The notes beneath the pieces are model-generated. The model ran no database searches. It saw only the letters and a list, made by a program, of their open reading frames with translations, and was not told the origin of the DNA. Source: Acidovorax sp. Leaf191 (GTDB lineage: Bacteria > Pseudomonadota > Gammaproteobacteria > Burkholderiales > Burkholderiaceae_C). From it: a DNA stretch of 64,000 bases. Position 1 is the first letter of the stretch; every line of letters starts with the position of its first letter. A program made the position numbers and the translations under genes. Below, piece by piece: positions 24,186 to 33,391 of the stretch. The stretch lies in NCBI RefSeq assembly GCF_001424425.1, contig NZ_LMPT01000019.1:919372-983371 (forward strand), in the 5' to 3' direction.

Positions 24186-24593
24186 TTACAACCTTGCCAA
24201 CGCGAACACGCAAATTGCATCCTTCAAATATTCGGCCAACCGCGGGTGGTAGCTGTCATGAAACTCCCGCATTGAGGGGTCTTCTTGGTAGAAGAGTCCC
24301 AGACCGATATAGCCTTCGCGGCTCGGTTCATAGAACCGCGAAATGATGGCGTGGTGCCTGGCCACCAAAGCTTGGACTTCGGCGGAATCAGCCAGTGCAC
24401 CTGACGCAATCAGTGGGACCAACTCTTTGTAGAGAACGTCCCAATCTGCGTGCACCTGCGCCTTGTCTACGTGGGCCCAGTTGTTGGATGCAGCAAGCGA
24501 TTCCGACTGCTCCCGTTCGCGTGAACTCTTGCAAAGGGACAGGTAGTCTGACGTGAATTCGGATGCGTGTGTGTAGGTTGTGTTTGTAGTCAT
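24186..24593 (-). CDS. TipAS-domain protein (moron in tail region)
   Basis: A 135-aa protein whose C-terminal half (ALVARHHAIISRFYEPSREG, YIGLGLFYQEDPSMREFHDS, HPRLAEYLKDAICVFALARL) matches the TipAS antibiotic-recognition domain of MerR-type TipA regulators. The MerR DNA-binding part is absent. AAGGA precedes the ATG at 24593. TipAS proteins bind thiopeptides and other ligands, so this could be a sequestering or sensing protein. It has its own terminator and a possible own promoter, and sits between the fibre genes and FI, with lower GC than the neighbours. Confidence 0.75.
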   Translation of the reverse strand: MTTNTTYTHASEFTSDYLSLCKSSREREQSESLAASNNWAHVDKAQVHADWDVLYKELVPLIASGALADSAEVQALVARHHAIISRFYEPSREGYIGLGLFYQEDPSMREFHDSYHPRLAEYLKDAICVFALARL

Positions 24594-24660
24594 GGATGGT
24601 CCTTGGCCCGGCCATCCGCTGGGGTAGCTGCGGTGCCTAGTTGGCGGGCCGGGAAATACG

Positions 24661-24689
24661 TTGAATGAATCTGAAAGACTGAGTGTCAA
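24661..24689 (-). promoter_or_regulatory. Possible promoter of the TipAS gene
   Basis: A perfect -35 TTGACA on the minus strand (24684-24689) has only a weak match at the -10 position (ATTCAA, 24661-24666, 17-bp spacer). Together with a 215-bp gap and a private terminator it suggests independent expression. Confidence 0.4.
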
Positions 24690-24808
24690 AACGTTGAGCG
24701 ACAGACATAACCTAACCTCGATTCTGTTGGATGAATGGAAAGATGCGGATCATAGTGCCAGCAGCACGGTTATCCGCCCGGGTACAGCGATACCAGGAAT
24801 GACCGCAT

Positions 24809-25294
24809 TCACGGCAGCTCTTCGGGCTGGATGGGGGCAGTAAAAATTTCAGTGGCTCGGCCGGCCGCCAGGATGCCCAGCGCTTCAAGGCCCTGCACCC
24901 CCCGCACGGTGGCCGGGTCTTCAAGGTCGATGAACTGGGCGGCGGCTTGGTCGGCGAGCGTTGCGCGCAGCGAGGCGGCCTGCATGCGCGCCGCCTCAGG
25001 CTGCTCGGGACGGTCCACGGCGGCCCACTCGATGGCGGCTTTTTCTTCGGGCGTGAACCGGCGGCGGAACCCCAGCACCGACACGATCCGCGGTGCGGCC
25101 GCGGCCGGCGCTTCGGGCTCGGGTGGCGGTGCCGCGTAGGGCCGCATCACCCAGGCCACGCCGGACCAGTTAGCGCGCGGCTCGCCCTCTGTGGTGGTGG
25201 TCGATTGGGAAGGCGGTGCACCCGGCACCGTGCGCAGGCCGGCCGCGGCCACGCCGCCCGCAAACCATCCGTGCAAGTCGAATTCAAACGGCAA
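24809..25294 (-). CDS. Phage tail-fibre accessory protein, TTG start
   Basis: A 161-aa protein (from TTG: PFEFDLHGWFAGGVAAAGLR) with a Pro/Ala-rich linker (PPPEPEAPAAAAP) and a helical end (VLGFRRRFTPEEKAAIEWAA, FIDLEDPATVRGVQGLEALG). GGAGG stands seven bases before the TTG, and the start overlaps the preceding fibre gene by 11 bp, which decides this start. The position after the fibre suggests a fibre chaperone or cap, but I do not recognise a family with certainty. Confidence 0.7.
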   Translation of the reverse strand: MPFEFDLHGWFAGGVAAAGLRTVPGAPPSQSTTTTEGEPRANWSGVAWVMRPYAAPPPEPEAPAAAAPRIVSVLGFRRRFTPEEKAAIEWAAVDRPEQPEAARMQAASLRATLADQAAAQFIDLEDPATVRGVQGLEALGILAAGRATEIFTAPIQPEELP

Positions 25295-26402
25295 AGTACA
25301 CCTCCAGGGCGTCGGGGTTGGATTCGTAGCGGGCTGCAGGGGGCATGCCCACCTGGCCGGAGCCGTTAAACACCAGGCCGCCACCACCAACGCGGGTGCG
25401 GATGGTGGGCAGCGCCTCAGACCCACGCCAGAACGTCGGCAACCATTTGAACTTCGTGCCGTCAGCTGTCGCTACCAGGGCGTTCCAGTAGCTGGTGCCG
25501 TCAGTGAGCTTCACGGGGATGTAGAGCACCCCGCCCATTTCCGCAGCGCTCTCGCCTAGCTGCGTCACGCGCAGCCCGGTGGGCTCGATATCGCCCACGG
25601 CCCCCACGCTCCAGGCGCTCGCATCGTCGGAATAAATGGCCGACAGTGAGCCCTCCGCCATGGTCACCACCAAGAACCGACCGCCAAGCGTGTAGCCACG
25701 GCGCGTGCCGTTCGGCGTGCTGGCCAGCGCTGCGGCCAGGCCCGCCGAACTGGCCCAGCCGTCCAGACCGTTGGCGCTCCACTCGCCCACGTTGCACGTG
25801 TCGTTCAAAGCCAGCCAGCGCGCGCCGTTGTGCAGCACCTTGCGCCAGTTCTGCGCCGTGGCGAAGTTGCGCGCGGTCCCGGCAGGGTTGGCGGGGGTGT
25901 GTGTCCTAAACGCCGTCTGGAAACCGATGCCCAGCACATAGCCAATGCCGCCCGCAGAACACACGGCATCCCCGGTGTTCACGCTTTGCTGGTAGACCCA
26001 GGCCACGCCGTTGTCTACCGAAGTCCGCAGGGCACCGCTTCCCGTGTAGGAAGTCATGGCGATCAGCAAGGACCCAACAGCCACCATCTTGCCGGGGTTG
26101 AGTACCGACGATACATCTACCTGGCGCGCCGTCCAGGTTTTGAGGTCGGTAGACGTGTAGAGGTTGATGCTGCTGCCGCCTTCGGCGCAGTACACCGTCC
26201 CGTTGTGCACGATGTTCTCGTACAGCAACTCGGGCGAGTTCACGCCGCGCAAGCGGTACGGGTTCGCGTAGCGCACAGGCACGCCACTGAACCGGCCGGC
26301 GCCGCTCCACAGTGGCCGGCTACGCAGCTGCACGCCCAGCGCGGCGCGCGTGGCCTCGCCCTGGCGCTGGGTCTCGGCAAGGGATGCAATATCAATCGTC
26401 AT
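25284..26402 (-). CDS. Putative receptor-binding tail protein, propeller-like
   Basis: A 372-aa protein rich in beta-strand repeats with exo-sialidase/WD-like turns (INLYTSTDLKTWTARQVDVS, ALRTSVDNGVAWVYQQSVNT, LSAIYSDDASAWSVGAVGDI). These resemble propeller blades in which Ser-Asp-Asp or Ser-Val-Asp turns recur. It lies where P2 has H/G and would be a good candidate for host recognition. No enzymatic motif is evident. It overlaps its neighbours at both ends. Confidence 0.7.
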   Translation of the reverse strand: MTIDIASLAETQRQGEATRAALGVQLRSRPLWSGAGRFSGVPVRYANPYRLRGVNSPELLYENIVHNGTVYCAEGGSSINLYTSTDLKTWTARQVDVSSVLNPGKMVAVGSLLIAMTSYTGSGALRTSVDNGVAWVYQQSVNTGDAVCSAGGIGYVLGIGFQTAFRTHTPANPAGTARNFATAQNWRKVLHNGARWLALNDTCNVGEWSANGLDGWASSAGLAAALASTPNGTRRGYTLGGRFLVVTMAEGSLSAIYSDDASAWSVGAVGDIEPTGLRVTQLGESAAEMGGVLYIPVKLTDGTSYWNALVATADGTKFKWLPTFWRGSEALPTIRTRVGGGGLVFNGSGQVGMPPAARYESNPDALEVYFAV

Positions 26403-26932
26403 GGGGTGGTTTCCTCCACGGCAGACAGGCCCGCCAGAACGCCGGCTGTGTAGTTCAGGGTTTCGGTTCGAGTGCGCCCGTCATAGATGGTGGTGACGCC
26501 GGCCAGCCGGCCGTCGCCGTCATAGGCCAGGGTCTGCAGCGCCACCTGGCCGCCCACGGTGGTGGACAGCGTGGCGACGCGGCCCAGGCCGTCGCGGGTG
26601 ATGGTCTGCAGGCTGGGGCCGTTGGCAGGCCCCAGGCCCAGGTGCGAGGGTTTGAGCGTGACGGCCGGTCCGGTCTGGCCGTTGACCACGCCCACTTTGC
26701 TGGCGGTCAGGAATGTGACGGTGGTATTCAGGTTGCCGATGCTGCCCTGCAGCGCAGCCACGGCGGCGGCCAGCTCGGCGTCTGTCACGCGGCTCTCGAT
26801 CAGTGCGGCCAGCGTGTCGCAGGCACTGTCCACCGATGCGAACGCAGCGCGCAGGCGCAGCACGTCCTGCTCCAGCAGGTTTTGCGGGTGCGGCAGCTGC
26901 AGCCCGAGCGCGGGGGTGCGGTCGTCGGTCAT
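26399..26932 (-). CDS. Tail-fibre adaptor with short Rhs-like repeats
   Basis: A 177-aa protein: N-terminal helix (LPHPQNLLEQDVLRLRAAFA), a coiled segment (DAELAAAVAALQGSIGNLNT) and a C-terminal part with two units like LAYDGDGRLAGVTTIYDGRT. These resemble single Rhs/YD turns. The ATG at 26932 overlaps the stop of the large upstream gene as ATGA. It probably connects baseplate and fibre. Confidence 0.65.
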   Translation of the reverse strand: MTDDRTPALGLQLPHPQNLLEQDVLRLRAAFASVDSACDTLAALIESRVTDAELAAAVAALQGSIGNLNTTVTFLTASKVGVVNGQTGPAVTLKPSHLGLGPANGPSLQTITRDGLGRVATLSTTVGGQVALQTLAYDGDGRLAGVTTIYDGRTRTETLNYTAGVLAGLSAVEETTP

Positions 26933-29900
26933 CACAGCACCACCGCGCGCAGGTTGGTCGCCCAGGGCCTGGCGTTGAAGCCGCCGTGCACCGTGACGCG
27001 CAGGCGCAACCGCTCGGCCGCGAAGTCCTGCAGCTGGTAGGTCAGCTCCATGACGCCGGCCGTCATCGCGCTGGATGACAGGTAGGGCACCTCCACCCAG
27101 GCGGCGCCGGGGGCGTCGGCCTTGGCATGCACCTGCAGCGAGGTGCCGGCCGGCAGATACGCTTCCAGCGTGGCGCGCACGTCAGCCACGCCGCCCGCGC
27201 CCAGCATCGGGCTGATGTAGTCGCCCTCATTCTGCAGCGAGCCCACGACCAACTGCATGCCGGGCTCGAGCACCGCGGCAAAGTTGGCATCACCGCGCAG
27301 GCGGGCTTTCACACTCACGGGGCCGGTGTAGCGGCTGGGCAGCTCCACCACCTGGCCGGGGGCGGCCTGCACCGTGTGGGCAATGCCGGTGGCGGCAATG
27401 TCGAACACGCACGCGGCGGCGGTGCTGGGCTGGTGGGCATAGGCCTGCACGCACAGGTCGGTGGCGTCCACAACGTTGACGGTGCCCAGGTCGATCACCC
27501 GTTCGGCTTCGTTGTAGTTCGCGGCCAGCAGCGCAAAGGTCAGGTCTTGGTCTTGGTGCGCCGTCCACGTGCTCGCGTTGGAGCTGGAAAGCATCACGCC
27601 GACCTGATACGGCTGGCTGGTGACCCAGCGCAGCGCGTTGGCGTCCCAGCCGCCCAGCTGCGCCAGGCTCAGGGCCGTGGTGTCGTCGTCGCTCAGCACC
27701 ACCAGGGCGTATTCACGCTGGGCCTGCAACACAACCGGGCTCCACTCCGCCCGCGTGGGCGTGCCGTCCGTCTTGATGGCGGCGGGGAGCAGGCGCGTTT
27801 CGGTCAGGATGCGCGCCGTGGGGAAGCCGTTTTCAGCCTCGCGCACCTGCACCAGCGCACCCGTGGTGCCCTTGGCCGTAAACCACAGGTCCACACCGGT
27901 GTTGTGCACGGGTGCGTCCAGCATGAAGGTCTGCGCCAGCGGGTCCACGGGCGTGACGCGGAAGTAGATGATTTGCGACATTTCGCGGTCGGTGCGCTCG
28001 CCCTGGCCGGTGAACAGGGCAGACGCGGCGCTGCCGCCCGTGCCCCGGAAGTCCACAGCCTTTGTGCCCGCGGGCACGTTGGCGGGGATGGGGAAGGTTC
28101 CCGACAGCACGCCCTGTGCGTTCGCCACCAGGGTGCCGCCCGGCAGCGGCTCGGGCACCACGGCCACGCCGTCGAAGGTGACCGACTGCAGGGTTTCACC
28201 CGGGCCAAAGTTCAGATCAAAGCGCACATCGATCTGGCGCAGGTATTCCAGCGGCGATGTGGTCTGGCTGCGCACCTTGGCTTCGTCCATGCCAGTGGTC
28301 GATGCAAACCAGTTGATGGCCACGGACGTGGGCAGGCCCCAGGTGTCGTAAACGTCCGTCCAGCGGTCCACCGCTGGGGTGAGCGTCACAGGGCGGGGCA
28401 GCGGGTCGAACGCGCTGTATGGGTTGACCAACATGGAACCCGTGCGCGCCAGCTGCGACAGGGCCGCGCGCTGGGCATAGGCCGGGCTCTGGCGCGTCTT
28501 GATGGCCGTGCCGATCTGGTGCACCGTGAAGTTGATTGGCAGGCGCAAGGCGCTGGCCGCGATCAGCGCCGTTTGCGGCTGGCCCGCGTCGCGCATGGCG
28601 TTGTTCAGCATCGGGTCCGCGAACAGCCCTTTCTTAATGCCCGAGTACCGCCCGGAGATATCCACGGCCAGGCGCAATTCGGCTTGGTCCAGCAGGATGC
28701 GCGAGATCATGGCGCGGTAGTCAGCAATCTCGGACATGGGCACCATCCGCACGCCGTCGAGGGTCACGCGGCGCTGCGCGTCCCAGGTCTGGTACACCGA
28801 TGCGATGGTGAGCACGTTGCCGGGCACCTGCGGCGCAATGGGAATCCAGGGGGCGGGCACGCCGCGCACCCAGGCGATATCACCATCGGCCGACAGCGTG
28901 AGGCGGTCGATGCGGCGCAACGCGAAGTTGTACGACAGCAGCACCGTGGTGCCGGCCACGGCGCCCGTTACGGTGAGGCCGCGCGAGTCCACCGCCGTGG
29001 GAGCCACCACCGCGATGTAGAGGTACGTCACTTGGTAGGTGCTGCCCGGCGCGGGCTCTGCGCCGCCTGCGGCCCAGTCCACCTGGCCTGAGGTCAATTT
29101 GAAGTCTGCGGGCGAGTGGAACACCGTCGCCCCCTGCTGGATGGCTTCGATCTGCTGCACGCTGTTGTCAGGCAGCGGGTCGGCCGCGCCCACAAAGCCA
29201 CCGTGCACCACGTCCACCGTGCGGCGCTTTATGACGCGCACCTGCGGCTCGCCCACCATGGGCCAGCGGTCGAAGTCGATGCGCTGCGCGTCGTTGGTGG
29301 CCGACAGATGCGGCTCGCTGTCGATCCACTGCAGATCGGGCGTCCCGTTGAACACCACGCGCCGGCCGCTGGGTAGCTCCAGGGCGGCGCCGTTGATGCG
29401 CGCGGCGCCTTCGCCCAGGTTGTAGACCTGCTCCCCGGTGGGCAGATCGGCCGCCATGCGCAGCTCCATGCCGCGCACGATGTAGGTGCCGCCCGTGCTG
29501 GCCACGTCATAGGCTTTGATGGCGGTGGTGACGGCGTCGATGTTGGGCGGCGCCTCCTTCGGCCGCACCCAGCCGTCTTCGACCGTCCACACCGGAAAGA
29601 ACTCGCCGGCCTGGCCGGAACCCTGCACGCCCCAGGCCAGCTGCACGCGCTCGCGGGCGGCGCCGGGCTCGCGGAAGCCGTCTGTTCCTTGGGCCGGGTT
29701 CAACAGCTCGGGGTCTTCCAGCTCGGTGATGATGTCGCGTACCAGGTACACGCCGACGAATACCACGCCCACAGGGGCGACCACCAGCGCGGCCGGTGGC
29801 ACGCCGCGCACGGCGCCCGCCACGTAGATGGCCCCGCTCTCGCAGGTGGTGGCGCCCGTGTCGTGGTTCACGATGATGCCCGCGCCGCTGATGATGGAGC

Positions 29901-30066
29901 CCTCTTTCATGAGGATGCCCGCGATACCCGCAATTCGGGCGTGCAGGGCGCGCTGCGATTCGTTCAGCTCGGCGCTTTGCAGCACGCGGTCCGCGCGGAA
30001 CAGGTGGCGGTCGTAGTTCTTGGCCGGGTCAAACCGGTCATAGATTGCGTTTGGATTTGCGGCCAT
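26932..30066 (-). CDS. Large tail-fibre/baseplate protein, DUF4815 family
   Basis: A 1044-aa protein starting MAANPNAIYDRFDPAKNYDR and HLFRADRVLQSAELNESQRA, the DUF4815 N-terminal signature, followed by long beta-rich domains (about 400-1044). It replaces P2 H as the main fibre component. I chose the ATG at 30066; the upstream extension is a shadow of the previous gene. Neighbours are the 161-aa protein after I and the adaptor. Confidence 0.85.
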   Translation of the reverse strand: MAANPNAIYDRFDPAKNYDRHLFRADRVLQSAELNESQRALHARIAGIAGILMKEGSIISGAGIIVNHDTGATTCESGAIYVAGAVRGVPPAALVVAPVGVVFVGVYLVRDIITELEDPELLNPAQGTDGFREPGAARERVQLAWGVQGSGQAGEFFPVWTVEDGWVRPKEAPPNIDAVTTAIKAYDVASTGGTYIVRGMELRMAADLPTGEQVYNLGEGAARINGAALELPSGRRVVFNGTPDLQWIDSEPHLSATNDAQRIDFDRWPMVGEPQVRVIKRRTVDVVHGGFVGAADPLPDNSVQQIEAIQQGATVFHSPADFKLTSGQVDWAAGGAEPAPGSTYQVTYLYIAVVAPTAVDSRGLTVTGAVAGTTVLLSYNFALRRIDRLTLSADGDIAWVRGVPAPWIPIAPQVPGNVLTIASVYQTWDAQRRVTLDGVRMVPMSEIADYRAMISRILLDQAELRLAVDISGRYSGIKKGLFADPMLNNAMRDAGQPQTALIAASALRLPINFTVHQIGTAIKTRQSPAYAQRAALSQLARTGSMLVNPYSAFDPLPRPVTLTPAVDRWTDVYDTWGLPTSVAINWFASTTGMDEAKVRSQTTSPLEYLRQIDVRFDLNFGPGETLQSVTFDGVAVVPEPLPGGTLVANAQGVLSGTFPIPANVPAGTKAVDFRGTGGSAASALFTGQGERTDREMSQIIYFRVTPVDPLAQTFMLDAPVHNTGVDLWFTAKGTTGALVQVREAENGFPTARILTETRLLPAAIKTDGTPTRAEWSPVVLQAQREYALVVLSDDDTTALSLAQLGGWDANALRWVTSQPYQVGVMLSSSNASTWTAHQDQDLTFALLAANYNEAERVIDLGTVNVVDATDLCVQAYAHQPSTAAACVFDIAATGIAHTVQAAPGQVVELPSRYTGPVSVKARLRGDANFAAVLEPGMQLVVGSLQNEGDYISPMLGAGGVADVRATLEAYLPAGTSLQVHAKADAPGAAWVEVPYLSSSAMTAGVMELTYQLQDFAAERLRLRVTVHGGFNARPWATNLRAVVL

Positions 30067-30068
30067 GG

Positions 30069-30554
30069 TCAGAAGGGCAGGACGTATTCGAAGGTCTGGC
30101 GCACGGCGCCATTGCGGGTGAAGGCGGGCACACGCTCCAGGGTGTAGAGGCGGCCGGGCTGGGCGATCTGCGCGGGCGTGAAGTAGCGCTGGCCCGCAGG
30201 CAGGCCGGCCACGGGCGCGGCGCCGAAGGTGATGCCGATTTCTCGGATGGTTTCGCCGTCCGCGTCCTCGAAGTTGAAGACCACGCGCACGTACAGCCAC
30301 CGGGTGGGGCCGGCCACCACCGCGTATTTGCTGCCGCTGGGCAGCTCGATTTCTCCGGCCGGGTTGGGCTCCACGTAGCCCACGAACGTAGCCAGGCGCC
30401 GGCCCACCTCGTCCACCAGGGCGCTGGCGTTGCTGGGCTCGGGCTCGGCCACAGCGTCCCAGGCGGGCAGGCCACGGCCCCAGGCCAAATGCACGGGCTG
30501 TGCGGCCATGGCCATGGCCAGGGCAATGCGCCCATCGTCTTGCAGGGTTGCCAT
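30069..30554 (-). CDS. Phage tail protein after gpI, unknown
   Basis: A 161-aa protein: MATLQDDGRIALAMAMAAQP, VHLAWGRGLPAWD, later KYAVVAGPTRWLYVRVVFNF and TIREIGITFGAAP. No named domain is recognised, but the arrangement gpI, this gene, DUF4815 fibre suggests a conserved fibre-network or baseplate adaptor. Its start codon overlaps the stop of I, and it ends 2 bp before the fibre start. Confidence 0.75.
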   Translation of the reverse strand: MATLQDDGRIALAMAMAAQPVHLAWGRGLPAWDAVAEPEPSNASALVDEVGRRLATFVGYVEPNPAGEIELPSGSKYAVVAGPTRWLYVRVVFNFEDADGETIREIGITFGAAPVAGLPAGQRYFTPAQIAQPGRLYTLERVPAFTRNGAVRQTFEYVLPF

Positions 30555-31507
30555 CAGTTGCTCTCCGTTGATTTCGATTCGATGAAGACCGGGCGCCAGC
30601 GCAGGGCGCCCCAGGTGCCGGACCATCCCTGCGGTTGCGGCAGGGCTGGCGGCAGTTCGTCCATGGCGTCCGCGGTGCCTGCCGGCTCGGCAGGTGGCGC
30701 GCTCCATAGGGTTACGTCCTGCGTGGCAGTGCCTGGCACGCCGCGTTCGCCCTGCACGCGCACATAGGTCGGCACCTCGCCTCGCATCAGCTCGCCGATG
30801 CCGCCGAACTCATTGGCCAGCAGGCGCGAGTCCAGGCGCCAGCAGTCGAGCACCGCTTTGTCATTGCGGGTGAGCTTGGCGACGTAGGCGGCGGTGGCGG
30901 TTGCCAGCGGCTGGCCCGCGGTGCTGGTGGTGGTGCCGGTATGGCGGATGCCGAAGCTGGCCTTTACCGGCTCGCCGGTTTCCACGCTGACCCACACGCC
31001 CGAAGATCCATCAAGCTGCGCGGTTTCCAGCGGCTGGCCGCCGTCCAGGCGTAGCGGCCGGCGGTCATGGCCCCAAAACACGCGCCAGAAGCGCACGTGC
31101 ACTGGCACGGACTCGCGCACCACGTGGGCAATCCGCGCAATCTCGGCTGCGGTGGCGGGGCGGCCGAGGTTGATGTGCAGCAGCGCGCCGCGTTCGTCCA
31201 CCCGCGCGTCGGGAAAACCGACCCAGCCCAGCACGCGGTGCACGCTGGCCGCGGTGCCGCGCTCGAAAAGCCAGGGTTTGCCGGCGGCCATCAGCGCATC
31301 GACCGATGCAAAGTAGCGCGCGAAGGGGGAGAGGCCCCACTCTGCGGCCAGCCAGGGCGCGAACGCATCGGGCGTGCCAGTGCTGGGCGACCCGATCGCG
31401 GCGGCCAGGGCGTCCCACTGGGGGGCGCTTTGGTCAATGGCGCGTTCCAGCGGCGTGGCCTGCGGGGGTAGCAGGTGCCGGCGCGACGGGGGGGCGGTGG
31501 TGGTCAC
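30554..31507 (-). CDS. I: Tail protein gpI (baseplate)
   Basis: A 317-aa protein whose first 170 residues are the tail protein I family (LLPPQATPLERAIDQSAPQW, FAPWLAAEWGLSPF, VHRVLGWVGFPDARV). The C-terminal extension is longer than in P2 (176 aa) and carries WRLDSRLLANEFGGIGELMR. The start is GTG and overlaps the J stop. Baseplate wedge component. Confidence 0.9.
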   Translation of the reverse strand: MTTTAPPSRRHLLPPQATPLERAIDQSAPQWDALAAAIGSPSTGTPDAFAPWLAAEWGLSPFARYFASVDALMAAGKPWLFERGTAASVHRVLGWVGFPDARVDERGALLHINLGRPATAAEIARIAHVVRESVPVHVRFWRVFWGHDRRPLRLDGGQPLETAQLDGSSGVWVSVETGEPVKASFGIRHTGTTTSTAGQPLATATAAYVAKLTRNDKAVLDCWRLDSRLLANEFGGIGELMRGEVPTYVRVQGERGVPGTATQDVTLWSAPPAEPAGTADAMDELPPALPQPQGWSGTWGALRWRPVFIESKSTESN

Positions 31508-32349
31508 TGCATGCCCTCATCAATCAGCAGTAGGGCGCCCAGCACGGGGTATTCATCGTCCGCCATGGGGGTGATGTCTGCCGGTGCGGACGGGTCCGGG
31601 TAGCGCACGGCCACGACGCCTTCCACATGCAGGCGCGTGGTCACCCAGCTGCGCGATACGGCGCGGCCCAGGCGCGCATAGCTGGCCAGGGCGGCGGGCA
31701 GGGCGGCCTGCAGCTGCGCCAGCAGGGTGGTGGGTGCGCCGGCCTCGCGCACCAGGCCTGCCGTGATGTTGATAGCCCGTGGCCGGGCGAGCGACACGGA
31801 CACGGGCACACCCAGGGGGCGGGCGTCGTCGGCGTTCAGCGCGGCGAGCACGGCGGCCTGTGTGGCATCCGCCGTGCTGGTGTCGTGCAGCCACAGTTGA
31901 ACGCGGACGGAACCCGGCCAGGGTTGTGTGGCGATGGCATCGCGCACGTTCTGCGATGCGGTCATGGCCGTGAGTTCGTAGTGTTCTCTGGTGCCGTTGC
32001 CGGCCAGAGCGCGAATACGCAGCTGGATGCGCACCCGGTAGCGGGCATCCGCCTCGCCCAGCAGGCGGGGCACGCCGTAGAAGGCGCCCTTGTGGTCGAG
32101 GTCGGCGCCTGTGGCGAAGGCGAGCAGGTAGGCGCGGGCCGCGTCGTTCACGCGCTGGCGGTACAGCAGCTCGCGGTAGGCATGGGCCTGCAGCAGCTTG
32201 GCAAGCGGCTCGGACTCCAGCGCGACGACTTCAGCGGCGGCCGGGTAGCGCACCAGCAGTTCGTCGCGGTGGGCTTCGTAGATGGTTTCAAAGTCCAGCG
32301 GTTCCACCACGGTGGGCGCCGGCAGCTTGTTCAGGTCGGGAATTGTCAT
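31504..32349 (-). CDS. J: Baseplate protein gpJ
   Basis: A 281-aa baseplate J-like protein: IPDLNKLPAPTVVEPLDFET, VALESEPLAKLLQAHAYREL, AYLLAFATGADLDHKGAFYG. It forms the wedge with W and I. The ATG at 32349 overlaps the W stop. Its length is close to P2 J (302 aa). Confidence 0.94.
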   Translation of the reverse strand: MTIPDLNKLPAPTVVEPLDFETIYEAHRDELLVRYPAAAEVVALESEPLAKLLQAHAYRELLYRQRVNDAARAYLLAFATGADLDHKGAFYGVPRLLGEADARYRVRIQLRIRALAGNGTREHYELTAMTASQNVRDAIATQPWPGSVRVQLWLHDTSTADATQAAVLAALNADDARPLGVPVSVSLARPRAINITAGLVREAGAPTTLLAQLQAALPAALASYARLGRAVSRSWVTTRLHVEGVVAVRYPDPSAPADITPMADDEYPVLGALLLIDEGMQ

Positions 32350-32708
32350 GCAGCACCGCCACGGCGTCCGGTCACAGTGAGCTGCAGGGACAGCGGCTGC
32401 TGGCGGCGGTATTCGTTCAGGTGGGTGCCTTCCAGCGTCAGCTGCAGGCGGCCCGGTTTGTCGGCCTCGCGCGCCACGAGGATGCGCGACAGGCGCATGC
32501 GCGGCTCCCAGCGCATCAGGGCGCTTGCGATGGCAGAAAACAGGCGTATCTGCGTGGTCTGCGTATCTGGATGGTCGATCAGCTCGGGCACCAGGGAGCC
32601 GTAGTCCCGGCGCATGACGCGTGAGCCGATAGGCGTGGTGAGGATGTCGCCCACGGACTGGCGCAGGTGCTCCAGGCCGGTGATGGAGTGGCCGGTGTAG
32701 CGGTTCAT
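32346..32708 (-). CDS. W: Baseplate protein gpW (gp25-like)
   Basis: A 120-aa gp25/W family protein: GHSITGLEHLRQSVGDILTT, PIGSRVMRRDYGSLVPELID. It belongs to the baseplate wedge. ATGA overlaps connect it with V upstream and J downstream. Confidence 0.95.
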   Translation of the reverse strand: MNRYTGHSITGLEHLRQSVGDILTTPIGSRVMRRDYGSLVPELIDHPDTQTTQIRLFSAIASALMRWEPRMRLSRILVAREADKPGRLQLTLEGTHLNEYRRQQPLSLQLTVTGRRGGAA

Positions 32709-33301
32709 TTGGGGCCTTCGGTGTCGTCATCGCCCTGCTTGACGCCGCCGTGCACGTGCTTGCGCAGGCTGATGCCGCCCGCCAGGACGTCCGGCGAGCC
32801 GGTGGCGCCCTCAGCGTCGATCACCAGAGATCCGCCACCGGCAGACAGGACGATGCGATCCCGGCGTAGCTCTATGAAGGCTTGGCCCACGCGCAGGGTG
32901 ATGCCTTGTTCGCAGGTGATGGTGAGCATTCCGGCGCCCGCGTCGTGCTCCATGCCTTCGGTTTCGCTCCAGTCGAGGCGGTAGGCGTTGGGGTTCTCGC
33001 TGCCCTGCGGCGCCCTGTCGCTGTAGACACCGGGCAGCACTACGGCGTTGAGCAGGTCGCCGCCGGGCGCCATCACCATGCACTGCTCGCCGACCTTCGG
33101 CGGCCACCACTGGCGGCGAGACGGACCGCCCGCGCTGCCGCTGGTCCAGGGTAGCCAGTCGGTGAGCAATTCACCGCTGCGCACGCGGCAGCGTGCGGGC
33201 TTGCCGTGGCGCACTTCGGCCACGGTTCCCGCGCGCAAGATGTTCTCTAAGCGGCGGCCAATTTCGAGGGGTGATTCAGATTGAGCAACGGGCCGTTCCA
33301 T
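32705..33301 (-). CDS. V: Baseplate spike gpV
   Basis: A 198-aa baseplate assembly V protein: IGRRLENILRAGTVAEVRHG, WLPWTSGSAGGPSRRQWWPP, KVGEQCMVMAPGGDLLNAVV, and a C-terminal beta-helix ending HVHGGVKQGDDDTEG. The His-x-His near the tip could bind a metal, as in P2 V. The ATG at 33301 aligns with the family start, although no clear Shine-Dalgarno is seen. First gene of the V operon. Confidence 0.94.
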   Translation of the reverse strand: MERPVAQSESPLEIGRRLENILRAGTVAEVRHGKPARCRVRSGELLTDWLPWTSGSAGGPSRRQWWPPKVGEQCMVMAPGGDLLNAVVLPGVYSDRAPQGSENPNAYRLDWSETEGMEHDAGAGMLTITCEQGITLRVGQAFIELRRDRIVLSAGGGSLVIDAEGATGSPDVLAGGISLRKHVHGGVKQGDDDTEGPK

Positions 33302-33350
33302 GCAATCGATGGTGCCCGCGTGCGCGCGAAAACGCACCCGATTGCGCCTG

Positions 33351-33367
33351 TGTGCACCCCGTGCACA
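33351..33367. promoter_or_regulatory. Candidate Ogr-type activator site, V operon
   Basis: Dyad TGTGCAC-CCC-GTGCACA, centred 58 bp before the V start, identical to the F-operon site except in the central base. These two positions match the P2 late promoters pV and pF. Confidence 0.6.
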
Positions 33368-33391
33368 TGCAGCTGTGTCGCAGGTGTGGCG

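Noticed and set aside
27127..29091. A 654-codon plus-strand open frame opposite the fibre gene.
   Set aside because: Low-complexity His/Gln/Arg composition; antisense of a recognised DUF4815 gene.
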